Assembly: GCA_966128725.1 (NCBI GenBank)
Contig: CBHYLN010000204.1
Span: 1 to 7,051, forward strand
Direction of reading: 5' to 3'
Source of the DNA: JAFDZV01 sp966128725
GTDB taxonomy: Bacteria > Bacteroidota > Ignavibacteria > OLB7
Length of the DNA: 7,051 nucleotides
A model generated the notes under the pieces. The model searched no databases, was not told the origin of the DNA, and worked only from the letters and a program-made list of their open reading frames with translations. Numbering within the stretch: position 1 is the stretch's first letter; the number at the start of each line of letters is the position of its first letter. Of this stretch, positions 1-6,790 are shown one piece after another. A program made the translations under genes and the position numbers.

Positions 1-139
1 CCGACCCGCGGCTCCTTGCGGGAACAACGGCACGCCTGCGAGACAGGGGAATCCGGGGAAGGGTGGCAGAACTCATGCGCAGTTCAATCCATCCAATTCA
101 GGGAATTACATTCGTATCCTCATATTCGAATCGGATGCA

Positions 140-169
140 ATCATACAAAAATCTTATCACGTACCGCAA
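140..169 (-). promoter_or_regulatory. candidate sigma70-like promoter reading off the left edge
   Basis: On the minus strand, TTGCGG (169-164) is followed by an 18-bp spacer and TATGAT (145-140). The -10 box matches 5 of 6 consensus bases and the -35 box only the first three. It lies in the most AT-rich stretch of the window, just beyond the candidate terminator, where a promoter for the next minus-strand gene would be expected. If the host belongs to Bacteroidota, whose main promoters have other consensus boxes, this match would mean little. Confidence 0.25.
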
Positions 170-188
170 GGAATATTCAGGTGTTGCG

Positions 189-275
189 CAAAAAGAAAAA
201 TGGCGGAGAAACATATTGCGAATTCAATGCTTGACCTCTGCTGAGACCACAGGGCTTGCATTCGCGCGCCGCCAT
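189..275 (-). terminator. candidate branched terminator after the Xaa-Pro aminopeptidase gene
   Basis: On the minus strand, ATGGCGG (275-269) pairs perfectly with CCGCCAT (206-200), followed by a T-rich tail TTTTTCTTTTT (200-190). Inside the 62-nt loop a second stem, GCGAAT (265-260, plus-strand ATTCGC) with ATTCGC (223-218), is nested correctly. A third inner stem, GGUCUC/GAGGUC (248-243 with 238-233, AGCA loop), forms only in minus-strand RNA because two of its pairs are G-U. It begins 55 bases past the stop codon of the aminopeptidase gene. The long interrupted stem is not a classic short intrinsic terminator, so the function is inferred from position, nesting and the T-tract. Confidence 0.4.
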
Positions 276-330
276 GAATAATTGCAAACCATGGATGGAA
301 CCTTGCAGCCTTCACCGTATTCGGCCCCCC

Positions 331-1776
331 TCACGGCTTGCGCGCCTCGGTCCCGACCATCGCTTCGATATCGGCCGCGGCGCGCGGAAGCGCTCCGGAC
401 ATGTTGAAGGGTTCGTCGGACGTGACAAGGATATCGTCCTCGATGCGCACGCCGATGTTCCACCACCTGGGGTCGCACTTGCTGCCGGCCGGGATGTAGA
501 TGCCGGGCTCCACGGTGAGGACCATGCCGGGCCGCAATGTGCCGGGGATGCCGACGTCGTGAACATCCAACCCAAGGAAGTGCGACGTGCCGTGCATGAA
601 GTACCGTCGGCAATCGGCCGGATCCTTGATGATGCCGAGCTTGATAAGCCCATCGGCGATCACCGAGGTGGCAACACGGTGCGGCGCAACAAACGAGTTA
701 CCGGCCCTGCACTCGGCAATGCCGGCTTCCTGCGCGGCCAGCACCAGATCATAAATGCTGCGCTGTTCGGCGGTGAACTTGCCGCTTATCGGGAAGGTGC
801 GGGTAACGTCGGCGGAGTAGCCGTGGTACTCGGCGCCGCAATCCATCAGCACCAGTTCGCCGGCCCGCGCCTGCCGACGGTTTGTTTCGTAGTGCAGGAT
901 ACAGGAGTTCGGCCCCGAGCCCACGATGCTGGGATATCCCGGCGACTCCGAACCCAGGCGGTGGAAGTGATATTCCATCACGGCAGCCAACTCGTACTCG
1001 TGCATGCCCGGTGTTGCGGCTGCGATGGTGCGGCGATGCGCTTCGATGCTGATATCCACGGCGCGCTGCATCAACACGATTTCCGGCGAGTCCTTGATCA
1101 CGCGCAGCGGATCGAGGATCTTCGCGGCGGCGCGCACATCAAGCCGGGGGAAGCTTTTCTTCAGGGCCGCAAGCTGCTGCGCGGCGCAATCGTTGGAGAT
1201 GTCGGTAAGCGGCTCGGCAATCTCGACGCAGCTCCACGCATCGTAATACAGCACCGAAAGCCGCGCCATCACGGTATCCAGCAGGCCACGCATCCTGGTG
1301 TCCGGCAACACCACGGCGATGCCCGTGATCCTGGCTGCGGTGGCCGGCCCCATGCGCAGGCCGGTCCATACTTCCATCTCCGGGCGGCGGCGGCTTACGA
1401 ACAGGATTTCGTTGGCGGCGATGCCGTCCACCTTGATCGGGCGCGGCAGGATAAGCAGCGCGGATTCATCCTCGGTAACACCGCTCAGATACAGCATGGA
1501 GTTCCGTTGGCGATACGGAAAATCCACATCGTTCGATCTATTGCGCACATCGGCCGAGCGCACCAGCATGGCGGCGCCGGAATCCAGCGCGGCGCGCACA
1601 CGCCCCCTTCGCTCGGCATATACCTGATTGGGAAGCAGATCGGGATCGTACACGTCGTAATGGTCGTACGTGCCCGCCTCCTGCGCGCGCACCACATGCG
1701 GCGTTGCCGTTACAGCCGCCAGCAGAGCCGCGGCCATCGCCGCCCTTGCAATCGAAGCAAACATGCGCATGCTCAT
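331..1776 (-). CDS. secreted Xaa-Pro aminopeptidase (peptidase family M24B, PepP-like)
   Basis: Metallo-aminopeptidase of the pita-bread fold that removes the N-terminal residue when proline follows. The 481-residue product opens with a Sec signal peptide (residues 1-31, likely cut at VRA|QE), so it acts outside the cytoplasm, unlike E. coli PepP. An aminopeptidase-P N-terminal domain covers about 45-200 (NSMLYLSG near 92). The C-terminal catalytic domain covers about 230-465. All five metal ligands can be placed by comparison with PepP: D312 (LMDCGAEYHG), D323 (SADVTRTF), H399 (HGTSHFLGLDVHD), E423 (TVEPGIYIP) and E446 (GVRIEDD). The proton-shuttle histidines H295 (ILHYETN) and H406 are also present. 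The start at 1776 is preferred over an upstream ATG at 1839 because AGGA sits 7 bases before it and the signal peptide then begins properly. It is the last gene of the run, 84 bp after its neighbour. Confidence 0.95.
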   Translation of the reverse strand: MSMRMFASIARAAMAAALLAAVTATPHVVRAQEAGTYDHYDVYDPDLLPNQVYAERRGRVRAALDSGAAMLVRSADVRNRSNDVDFPYRQRNSMLYLSGVTEDESALLILPRPIKVDGIAANEILFVSRRRPEMEVWTGLRMGPATAARITGIAVVLPDTRMRGLLDTVMARLSVLYYDAWSCVEIAEPLTDISNDCAAQQLAALKKSFPRLDVRAAAKILDPLRVIKDSPEIVLMQRAVDISIEAHRRTIAAATPGMHEYELAAVMEYHFHRLGSESPGYPSIVGSGPNSCILHYETNRRQARAGELVLMDCGAEYHGYSADVTRTFPISGKFTAEQRSIYDLVLAAQEAGIAECRAGNSFVAPHRVATSVIADGLIKLGIIKDPADCRRYFMHGTSHFLGLDVHDVGIPGTLRPGMVLTVEPGIYIPAGSKCDPRWWNIGVRIEDDILVTSDEPFNMSGALPRAAADIEAMVGTEARKP

Positions 1777-1783
1777 AAGCAAT

Positions 1784-1787
1784 TCCT
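1784..1787 (-). promoter_or_regulatory. ribosome binding site deciding the aminopeptidase start
   Basis: AGGA on the minus strand, seven bases before the ATG at 1776-1774. It is the clearest Shine-Dalgarno-like site in the window. It favours this start over the ATG at 1839, which would put 21 extra residues ahead of the signal peptide. Confidence 0.5.
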
Positions 1788-1860
1788 GGATTGGATACCG
1801 CGCGAGCCCCTTGCCCGCGCATGCCTGCGCCGCCGGCACCGGAACATCTGGAACCGCGGA

Positions 1861-2748
1861 TCAGCGCCCTCGCCGCCCGCCCCGTGGGTTGGCCGGCTTC
1901 CGCCGTTCGCGAACAAGCTCGAAGGACATCCCGGTTACATGCCGCCCTTCAACGGTGCGGCCGCCCGGAAGATCCATCGTGAAGCGGTTGATCATCTCGT
2001 ATCCTCCGCCAACAGGATATCCCAGCTTCGGGGCCAGGAAATAACGGCCCGCGCCGTTGACGGTACCGCGCGACATCGGCGCGTCGGAGCCGGCCTGGCG
2101 ATAGGCGCTGTTGCCCACCTCGGCAATCTCCACATGCACGGTTTTCTGGCCCAGGGTATCAACGGCGCGTTTCACCGACCGATAGGCCGAGCCACGCCAA
2201 CGGATCGGCGGGAACACGTTGTCCACCAACCAGTTGTCGTCATCGAACTGATCGGCCGATTCCATGGCGGCGCTGTCGGCACCCAGATTCGGCAGCAGCA
2301 ACGGCGCCAACGGACCGCCCGGCGATGTGCCCGGCGTTGACGCGCCCCCCAACAGCCCCAGGCGCCGCCCGGAGGGTGTCATCAGAAATGTGATGGTGCG
2401 CCCGACCCACGGATGTGTGTGCCGCTCAACCGGCTTCAGCGAATCGCGGCGCTCGGTGGCCGAGTACGACGTGGTGACAAGGGTCATCACATACGCGCCG
2501 TCGGGCCGCACGGAGTCACACCGGAACGTGACCGTTTCGGCACGCTCCACTGCAAGGCGTCGCCACACCGAATCGTAGATCACGATCGAGTCGTAGGCGA
2601 TCACGTTGTAGGCAATCGTCTGGCCCGGCGTGAAGCGGTAGCGAAGCGAGACCATCTTGTTGCTCTGGGCGCTGGCAACGCCTGCGGCCCCGGCGCCCCA
2701 CAGCAACATGATCGCCACAACACGAATCGCGATTGAACTGTTGGTCAT
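1861..2748 (-). CDS. secreted DUF6263-like protein with a basic C-terminal tail
   Basis: Function unknown. The 295-residue product has a Sec signal peptide (residues 1-27, likely cut at ASA|QS) and no lipobox cysteine. The mature part looks beta-rich: a start of the type LRYRFTPGQTIAYNV (35-49), alternating hydrophobic strands, a Gly/Pro-rich segment (134-148), and an acidic stretch ESADQFDDDNW (163-173). Near the end come FLAPKLGYPVGGGYEM (237-252) and a final strand. This order (opening strand, central LxPxL region, then a late YF/YY...G...M strand) resembles the gene just upstream and the DUF6263 type, so the two may be distant paralogues. The last 17 residues (279-295) are rich in arginine and glycine, which is unusual for a secreted beta protein. 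No Shine-Dalgarno site is seen. It lies 30 bp after the upstream gene, so co-transcription is likely. Confidence 0.85.
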   Translation of the reverse strand: MTNSSIAIRVVAIMLLWGAGAAGVASAQSNKMVSLRYRFTPGQTIAYNVIAYDSIVIYDSVWRRLAVERAETVTFRCDSVRPDGAYVMTLVTTSYSATERRDSLKPVERHTHPWVGRTITFLMTPSGRRLGLLGGASTPGTSPGGPLAPLLLPNLGADSAAMESADQFDDDNWLVDNVFPPIRWRGSAYRSVKRAVDTLGQKTVHVEIAEVGNSAYRQAGSDAPMSRGTVNGAGRYFLAPKLGYPVGGGYEMINRFTMDLPGGRTVEGRHVTGMSFELVRERRKPANPRGGRRGR

Positions 2749-2778
2749 TACGATTGCTGGATTGAGAAATACGCCAGG

Positions 2779-3621
2779 CTACTTGCCGGCGCGCGAGCCG
2801 GTGACGATGCTGGACTGCGTGATCGGGATCACCATCTCGGTTGCTCCGGCGATGGCCATCTGCATGCGCATTTCCATGGTGGCAAGCGAGGAGATCATCA
2901 GCCCATCCACCGAGCTGTAATACGCGGCCGTGGTGGAAGTGCCGTCGCCGGCCATCGTCACATTCATCCCTTGAATATCACCCGAACCGGTGATGGACAT
3001 GGCCGTAACCTCGCTACGGATCCGATGCGCCTTTGTGTTCAGCGTATCAACCAGGCCGTCGTATGTGTACTTGGTTGTGCGGGATATGAACATCTTCCCG
3101 TTCAATCCGGTTGTGCTGACCGTGTCGATGCGGGACTCGTCCCAGGACTGCCCGGCCGTGAGCTCGCGCGACAGCGTGGGCGCGAACAATTGCTGAATCG
3201 GGCTGCTGCCGTTGCCCCCGCCATAGACGGCCATGAACGATGGGTCCAGCTCGGCGGCACGAATCAGATTGCCGCGCAGATCGGTGTTGAAGTCGAACGG
3301 CTTCATCTTCAGCACGGAATCCTTGGCCTTCGGCGACATCGGAGTCTTCATGCTCATCTTCGCCTGCTTGATCACATAGCTCCAGTTGATACCATCGGCG
3401 GTCACGCTTTTGGCAACCAGGTCGGCCTTGGTATCGGTCGCCATCAACACCTCGATTTCCTGGCCGGAGATTGACTGCGTGATCGTGGTCTTGGTCGCGG
3501 TTACATAGGGAATCTTCTTGCCGCTCTTGACGGTGATAACGGCAGGCTGGGCCAGCCCCGCCGACACGGTAAACAACGTGAGCGCCACAACGGCAAACAA
3601 CAAACGGTTCATTCGTATCAT
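2779..3621 (-). CDS. secreted DUF6263-like protein
   Basis: Function unknown. The 280-residue product has a Sec signal peptide (hydrophobic core 7-20, likely cut at GLA|QP after residue 24), and the mature part is predicted to be beta-rich. Visible blocks are FNTDLRGNLIRA (111-122), a glycine/serine turn GGGNGSS (134-140), LFAPTLSRELTAGQSWDES (145-163), and a late strand AAYYSSVDGLM (232-242). A methionine-rich run follows (M242, M249, M251, M253, M255, M263). These blocks fit the DUF6263 type, known mainly as secreted proteins of unknown role. A second in-frame ATG at 3612 would give MNRLLF and an equally good signal peptide, and neither start has a Shine-Dalgarno site. It is the first gene after a 189-bp gap and is followed at 30 bp by a possible paralogue. 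Confidence 0.87.
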   Translation of the reverse strand: MIRMNRLLFAVVALTLFTVSAGLAQPAVITVKSGKKIPYVTATKTTITQSISGQEIEVLMATDTKADLVAKSVTADGINWSYVIKQAKMSMKTPMSPKAKDSVLKMKPFDFNTDLRGNLIRAAELDPSFMAVYGGGNGSSPIQQLFAPTLSRELTAGQSWDESRIDTVSTTGLNGKMFISRTTKYTYDGLVDTLNTKAHRIRSEVTAMSITGSGDIQGMNVTMAGDGTSTTAAYYSSVDGLMISSLATMEMRMQMAIAGATEMVIPITQSSIVTGSRAGK

Positions 3622-3725
3622 GGAGTTTCTAAAAGCTGTGCGTTACTGAGCCAAGGACGATGGGCACAGCGTTCCCCAGCATCCTGATGCACACGATGGA
3701 TTACACCGTGCCGTGCATTGCGGAA

Positions 3726-3755
3726 ATCGTATCTGCCAGACGTTGATCCTGGCAA
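3726..3755 (-). promoter_or_regulatory. candidate promoter of the DUF6263-like / aminopeptidase genes
   Basis: On the minus strand, TTGCCA (3755-3750) matches the sigma70 -35 box at 5 of 6 positions. After an 18-bp spacer, TACGAT (3731-3726) matches the -10 box at 4 of 6. Transcription would start about 95 bases before the ATG at 3621. The inverted repeat TGCCAG-N9-CTGGCA (3754-3734) fills the spacer and overlaps the -35 box, which is where a repressor site would lie. Confidence 0.33.
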
Positions 3756-3764
3756 AAGGTTGCC
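3734..3764. repeat. two overlapping inverted repeats, possible operator
   Basis: Plus-strand TGCCAG (3734-3739) and CTGGCA (3749-3754) form a perfect 6-bp inverted repeat with a 9-nt centre. The right arm is shared with a second repeat, GGCAA-AAGG-TTGCC (3751-3764), so the two cannot form as hairpins at the same time. The location inside a promoter candidate makes an operator or a small regulatory RNA structure possible. Both repeats are short enough to arise by chance. Confidence 0.35.
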
Positions 3765-3810
3765 TCGCCGCGCGGGCACCGCATGATTGGGTACCGCCGC
3801 CGCGATGCGC

Positions 3811-5442
3811 TTACTCCCCCGAGTCGCGAAACCGAGGCCGCGCAGGCGCATCGGCAACCAGCAGCAGCGTTCGGAAACACAGGCGGGTTATGTGCGCCAG
3901 CTTCCGCATATCGATTTTGCCTGCCTCATCACCGGGACGGTGATAATCCGGATGCAGCCCCGATGAAAGAAACAGCGAGGGGATGCGCTTGTCCGCGAAG
4001 CTGGCCTGATCGCTTCGATTGAAGAAGTTCTCCAGCCAGTCGCCAATCTTCATGGGCTCGGCGCGGTTGGCAACCGCCAGCACATCCAGAAGCTCGGGCG
4101 CAACATCCCGACCGGCCGCGCCCACGGAGTCACGCCGGTTACGGCCAATCATGTCCATGTTGATCATCGCGGCAATCGAATCCAGCGGCAGCCGCGGGGC
4201 TTCGACCCATGCGCGCGAGCCCAGCAGGCCAAGTTCCTCGCCGCTGAAGGCCATGAACACGGTGTTGCGCAGCGGCCGCTCGTTGATGGGCAACCCGCCC
4301 ATTGCCTGTGCGGCAAGCAATACGCCCGTGGTGCCGCTGGCGTTGTCGTCGGCGCCGTTGAAGATGCTGTCGGGGCCCATTGCCGCCGCATTGTGCCCGA
4401 TGTGATCGTAGTGCGCGCCCACCACCACGTACTGCCCGTTATGCGCACGCCCGGGCACCATGCCCACCACGTTGTACACGGTATCCAGACTCAACGAGCT
4501 GTTCACCGTAAGTGAAAGGGTACGATTCAGCGGCCGAGCGCCGGGGAACCGGCCGGTGTTCAGTTGCCGGGCGATTGAATCCAGACCATCGGAGGACACG
4601 GCGAGCAGTTCGGCCAGCACCGCACGGCTGATGATCGCGGCCGGTACCGCGCTATCGCCGGAACCGGCGGCAAGCGACCAGCGTGTGGATACGACCTGAG
4701 AACTACGTGTCGCGGTTGACGGCGCCACATACGGGTACAGCAGCCCAACGTATTCGGGGTTGGGCGCCACCAGAACCGCCACCGCGCCGCGCCGCATGGC
4801 CACACGGATTTTCTGCCGTACGCCGAGATGCAACGACGCCCGGCCACGCGGTTCGCCTTCCAGCACAACAACAACGCTGCCACGTACATCGGTGTTGGCG
4901 TAGTCGTCGTAACCGGAATCGGCCTTTGTTATGCCATACCCCGCAAAGACAACAGGCGCCACGATGCTGCCGCCGCCGGAGAACGAGAGCGGCGCGAAAC
5001 CGCTGTCGGGGGCAACGTATGCGGCATCGATCGCCATGGAATGCCCGCCCCCCAATCGGCGCCTGTTGATGGTATACCCGTGCAGGTAGGAACCGTCAAC
5101 CGGCAGAAGGCCGAACGCCCGATAACGATCGGCGATGTAGGCGGCCGCGCTGTCGAGCTCCGGGCTGGGCGTATCACGCCCCATCATGCGGTCGGAGGCC
5201 AGGATGTTCAGATGCACGGCCGCGCGTTTCGCGGTGATGCCCGCGATGGCACGCAGGCGCGCCGCCGATCGCAGACCGGCCGGCGTGCTCTGCGCCGCAA
5301 GGCCCTGAGGTACGGCAGCAATCGCGACCATCAGCAATGCGGCCATCAGCAACGCAGCCACAACCGGCAGACGATGCGCGGAATGGGCAGTGCGTATCCG
5401 AACAAACCCGGCAAACCTGGCCCGATGATTATACCAGAACAA
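3811..5442 (-). CDS. secreted M28 family zinc aminopeptidase with PA domain
   Basis: Two-zinc exopeptidase that removes N-terminal residues from peptides outside the cytoplasm. From a TTG start at 5442 the product has 543 residues. A basic n-region of about 25 residues leads into a hydrophobic core and a likely cut at LAA|QS (after residue 50). The family signature RMMGRDTPSPELDSAAAYI is at 85-103. A PA domain (about 147-257, VVFAGYGI at 164-171) is inserted before the catalytic part. All zinc and catalytic residues are visible: H344 (GAHYDH), D366 (GADDNASG), E402 and E403 (SGEELGLLGS), D430 (NMDMIG) and H501 (HPDYHRPGD). No usual ATG gives a good start. ATGs at 5541 or 5511 would overlap the phosphoesterase gene by about 80-110 bases and place 60 or so residues ahead of the signal core. 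TTG at 5442 has GGAG ten bases upstream and overlaps by 14 bases. The start is therefore uncertain, but the family is not. Confidence 0.93.
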   Translation of the reverse strand: MFWYNHRARFAGFVRIRTAHSAHRLPVVAALLMAALLMVAIAAVPQGLAAQSTPAGLRSAARLRAIAGITAKRAAVHLNILASDRMMGRDTPSPELDSAAAYIADRYRAFGLLPVDGSYLHGYTINRRRLGGGHSMAIDAAYVAPDSGFAPLSFSGGGSIVAPVVFAGYGITKADSGYDDYANTDVRGSVVVVLEGEPRGRASLHLGVRQKIRVAMRRGAVAVLVAPNPEYVGLLYPYVAPSTATRSSQVVSTRWSLAAGSGDSAVPAAIISRAVLAELLAVSSDGLDSIARQLNTGRFPGARPLNRTLSLTVNSSLSLDTVYNVVGMVPGRAHNGQYVVVGAHYDHIGHNAAAMGPDSIFNGADDNASGTTGVLLAAQAMGGLPINERPLRNTVFMAFSGEELGLLGSRAWVEAPRLPLDSIAAMINMDMIGRNRRDSVGAAGRDVAPELLDVLAVANRAEPMKIGDWLENFFNRSDQASFADKRIPSLFLSSGLHPDYHRPGDEAGKIDMRKLAHITRLCFRTLLLVADAPARPRFRDSGE

Positions 5443-6790
5443 TGCGCGTAATCTCCGGTGGGCAGTTAACGCGGATGGGAAGCCCAACGGTTCCCACCCC
5501 GCGCGACACATACAGTTGCGAGCGGCGATTGGATCGCGCACGATAAAGGCCGGCTACGTATCCCGAAGCCAGCGAGGCAAACGAAAGGTTCACGTTATCA
5601 AGCTGCGCAAGCACTACCTGCCCGCCGTGGGTGTGGCCGCTGAGCATCAGATCCATCCCCAGCATGCTGTATTCCTCGAACGGATAGGGCTTATGGCAAA
5701 GGAACACACGCTTGTCGCCGTCGGGAATGCCGCGCAGCATGTTCTCGATGGCGCCGTGTTCGGTTTTGCCGTTGTCGAGATACTCGCGCACGTGATAGAT
5801 GTCGGCATCGTCCATTCCAAGCAACCACAGGCGCTGCCCGTTTTTCTCGATGGGGATGTTCTCACCACGCAGCAGACGAATGCCGGCCTGCGAAACCTCG
5901 CGCGCCACATCCTCGATCTGCCCCGTGTAATAATCGTGGTTGCCGGTTACGCCGTACACACCCATCGGCGCCTTCAGCCTGCTGAAGGCCTCGGCAAACG
6001 GATACACCTCGCTCAGCTTGCTGTTGACGAAGTCCCCGGCCACGATGGCAACGTCGGCCTTCATGGCATTAAGCGCGGTCACGTAGCGTTCCATTTCATC
6101 GCGCATCATGAACACGGATGAGTGGATATCGCTGATAAGCGCGATCGTTGTTCCCCTGAGCGCCTCGGGCAACCCTGGGATGTGGATCACGGCCTGCTCG
6201 GTACGGTACTCGTCGGTTGAGCCCATCGCCGAGATCGTTCCGGCGCTTGCGGCAAGCCCCGCAACCGCAAGCGAGGAGCGCACGATAAATGCTCGCCGTG
6301 AGGGGATCGGAGGTTCGGCGATAAGGGAGCCAGCGCTGCTCGTATTGGCTGCTGCCGCAGGGACCGCGATCGCGGGGCCGCCATCGGGAACGCGCGTGCG
6401 GCTGCCAACAACACGGCCGATACGCATGCGAAGGCGTTTGATTGCCGGCATCAACAAATCGCGCGTAATCACCAGCCCCCCAAACAGCGCGGCGTTTACG
6501 TGCATAGTGATGAACGGGACCGCCCAGCCGTGCATCAACTGATCCAGCACAAGCGGGTGATAGAACTTGTAGAGCACGAACAGATGGAACATCGGCAAAT
6601 CGAGCAGGAGCACGGCGAACACAAGCAGGCCCGCAAGCCACCGACGGCTGGCCGGCGCAAATTGGCGCCCGGCACGGTGCCGCATCCGGGCCACCCGGCG
6701 CCAGGCCAGCACAGCGGCAACCCCGTGGGCGAGTACCAGAAACGCCACGAACAAGGTTTGAAGCAGGAAGATCGAAGGCCGTGAGTTCAT
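5429..6790 (-). CDS. membrane-anchored metallophosphoesterase (YaeI/YkuE type) with internal twin-arginine motif
   Basis: Calcineurin-like phosphoesterase of 453 residues. The two-metal site is complete: D221-I-H223 (LISDIHS), GD at 252-253, GNHD at 283-286, H366 (CHKP) and GHTHGG at 385-390. YaeI/YkuE relatives hydrolyse phosphodiesters, some acting on lipid or cell-envelope substrates. The substrate here is not known. The N-terminus is longer than in the roughly 270-residue relatives. It has three hydrophobic helices (about 7-29, 51-74, 88-110), a basic cytoplasmic-type segment (110-133), a Pro/Ala-rich linker (134-163), then SRRAFIV (164-170) and a fourth hydrophobic stretch (172-189). Charges follow the positive-inside rule if the catalytic domain faces outward. 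No Shine-Dalgarno site precedes the ATG at 6790. The 3' end overlaps the M28 gene. The upstream leader is unusually rich in inverted repeats. Confidence 0.93.
   Translation of the reverse strand: MNSRPSIFLLQTLFVAFLVLAHGVAAVLAWRRVARMRHRAGRQFAPASRRWLAGLLVFAVLLLDLPMFHLFVLYKFYHPLVLDQLMHGWAVPFITMHVNAALFGGLVITRDLLMPAIKRLRMRIGRVVGSRTRVPDGGPAIAVPAAAANTSSAGSLIAEPPIPSRRAFIVRSSLAVAGLAASAGTISAMGSTDEYRTEQAVIHIPGLPEALRGTTIALISDIHSSVFMMRDEMERYVTALNAMKADVAIVAGDFVNSKLSEVYPFAEAFSRLKAPMGVYGVTGNHDYYTGQIEDVAREVSQAGIRLLRGENIPIEKNGQRLWLLGMDDADIYHVREYLDNGKTEHGAIENMLRGIPDGDKRVFLCHKPYPFEEYSMLGMDLMLSGHTHGGQVVLAQLDNVNLSFASLASGYVAGLYRARSNRRSQLYVSRGVGTVGLPIRVNCPPEITRIVLV
6224..6301 (-). other. internal Tat-like signal anchor in the phosphoesterase
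   Basis: Codons for residues 164-189: a twin-arginine motif SRRAFIV followed by a moderately hydrophobic, alanine- and glycine-rich stretch without charges after R171. It resembles the S-R-R-x-F-L-K Tat consensus (five of seven positions, with I and V in the last two). B. subtilis YkuE, a relative, carries a Tat signal at its N-terminus. Here the motif comes only after three membrane helices. Confidence 0.5.

Larger units (their letters stand above)
1..330. other. AT-rich intergenic region at the left end
   Basis: No convincing complete gene is present. About 90-250 is clearly richer in A and T than the coding regions, while 1-90 is GC-rich again. Reading the minus strand, the region holds a structured T-tailed stem-loop (189-275) and a sigma70-like promoter candidate (140-169). 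After that comes an ATG at 76-74 whose frame stays open to the window edge (25 codons, beginning MSSATLPRIPLSRR). That frame may be the start of a neighbouring gene, but it is too short to judge and has no clear ribosome binding site. A small hairpin, CCCGC/GCGGG with an 8-nt loop, lies at 5-22. An 8-bp palindrome, ATTCGAAT, lies at 124-131. No tRNA or known riboswitch could be recognised. Confidence 0.5.
3622..3810. other. 189-bp gap between the M28 peptidase gene and the DUF6263-like genes
   Basis: No gene is supported here. A minus-strand open frame runs through (3857-3618), but it starts inside the M28 gene in another frame and looks like translated non-coding sequence. The gap holds the promoter candidate and overlapping inverted repeats at 3726-3764. 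No T-tailed terminator was found behind the M28 stop codon, so read-through from the upstream genes remains possible. Confidence 0.5.

Noticed and set aside
61..140. tRNA T-loop-like TTCGAAT near 125-131
   Set aside because: The flanking bases do not form a T-stem, and no acceptor or anticodon arm can be built around it on either strand.
16..234. A plus-strand frame at the left edge, open from position 1 to 234
   Set aside because: The translation is rich in Cys, His and Asn without any pattern, and much of it lies in the most AT-rich, non-coding-looking stretch. It could be the tail of a gene only if the contig to the left supports it.
283..307. TGCAA/TTGCA inverted repeat with an inner CCAT/ATGG just behind the aminopeptidase stop codon
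   Set aside because: The stem is five pairs with an inner loop too tight to form and no T-tract follows, so it is not supported as a terminator.
256..2340. A 694-codon open frame on the plus strand
   Set aside because: It lies antisense to the Xaa-Pro aminopeptidase gene and most of its neighbour, both of which have signal peptides or full catalytic motifs. Its translation is overloaded with His, Arg and Gly and shows no domain. Long antisense frames are common in GC-rich genes.
3618..3857. A 79-codon minus-strand frame bridging the M28 and DUF6263-like genes
   Set aside because: It begins inside the M28 coding sequence in another frame, has no ribosome binding site or domain, and its end only touches the next start by chance.
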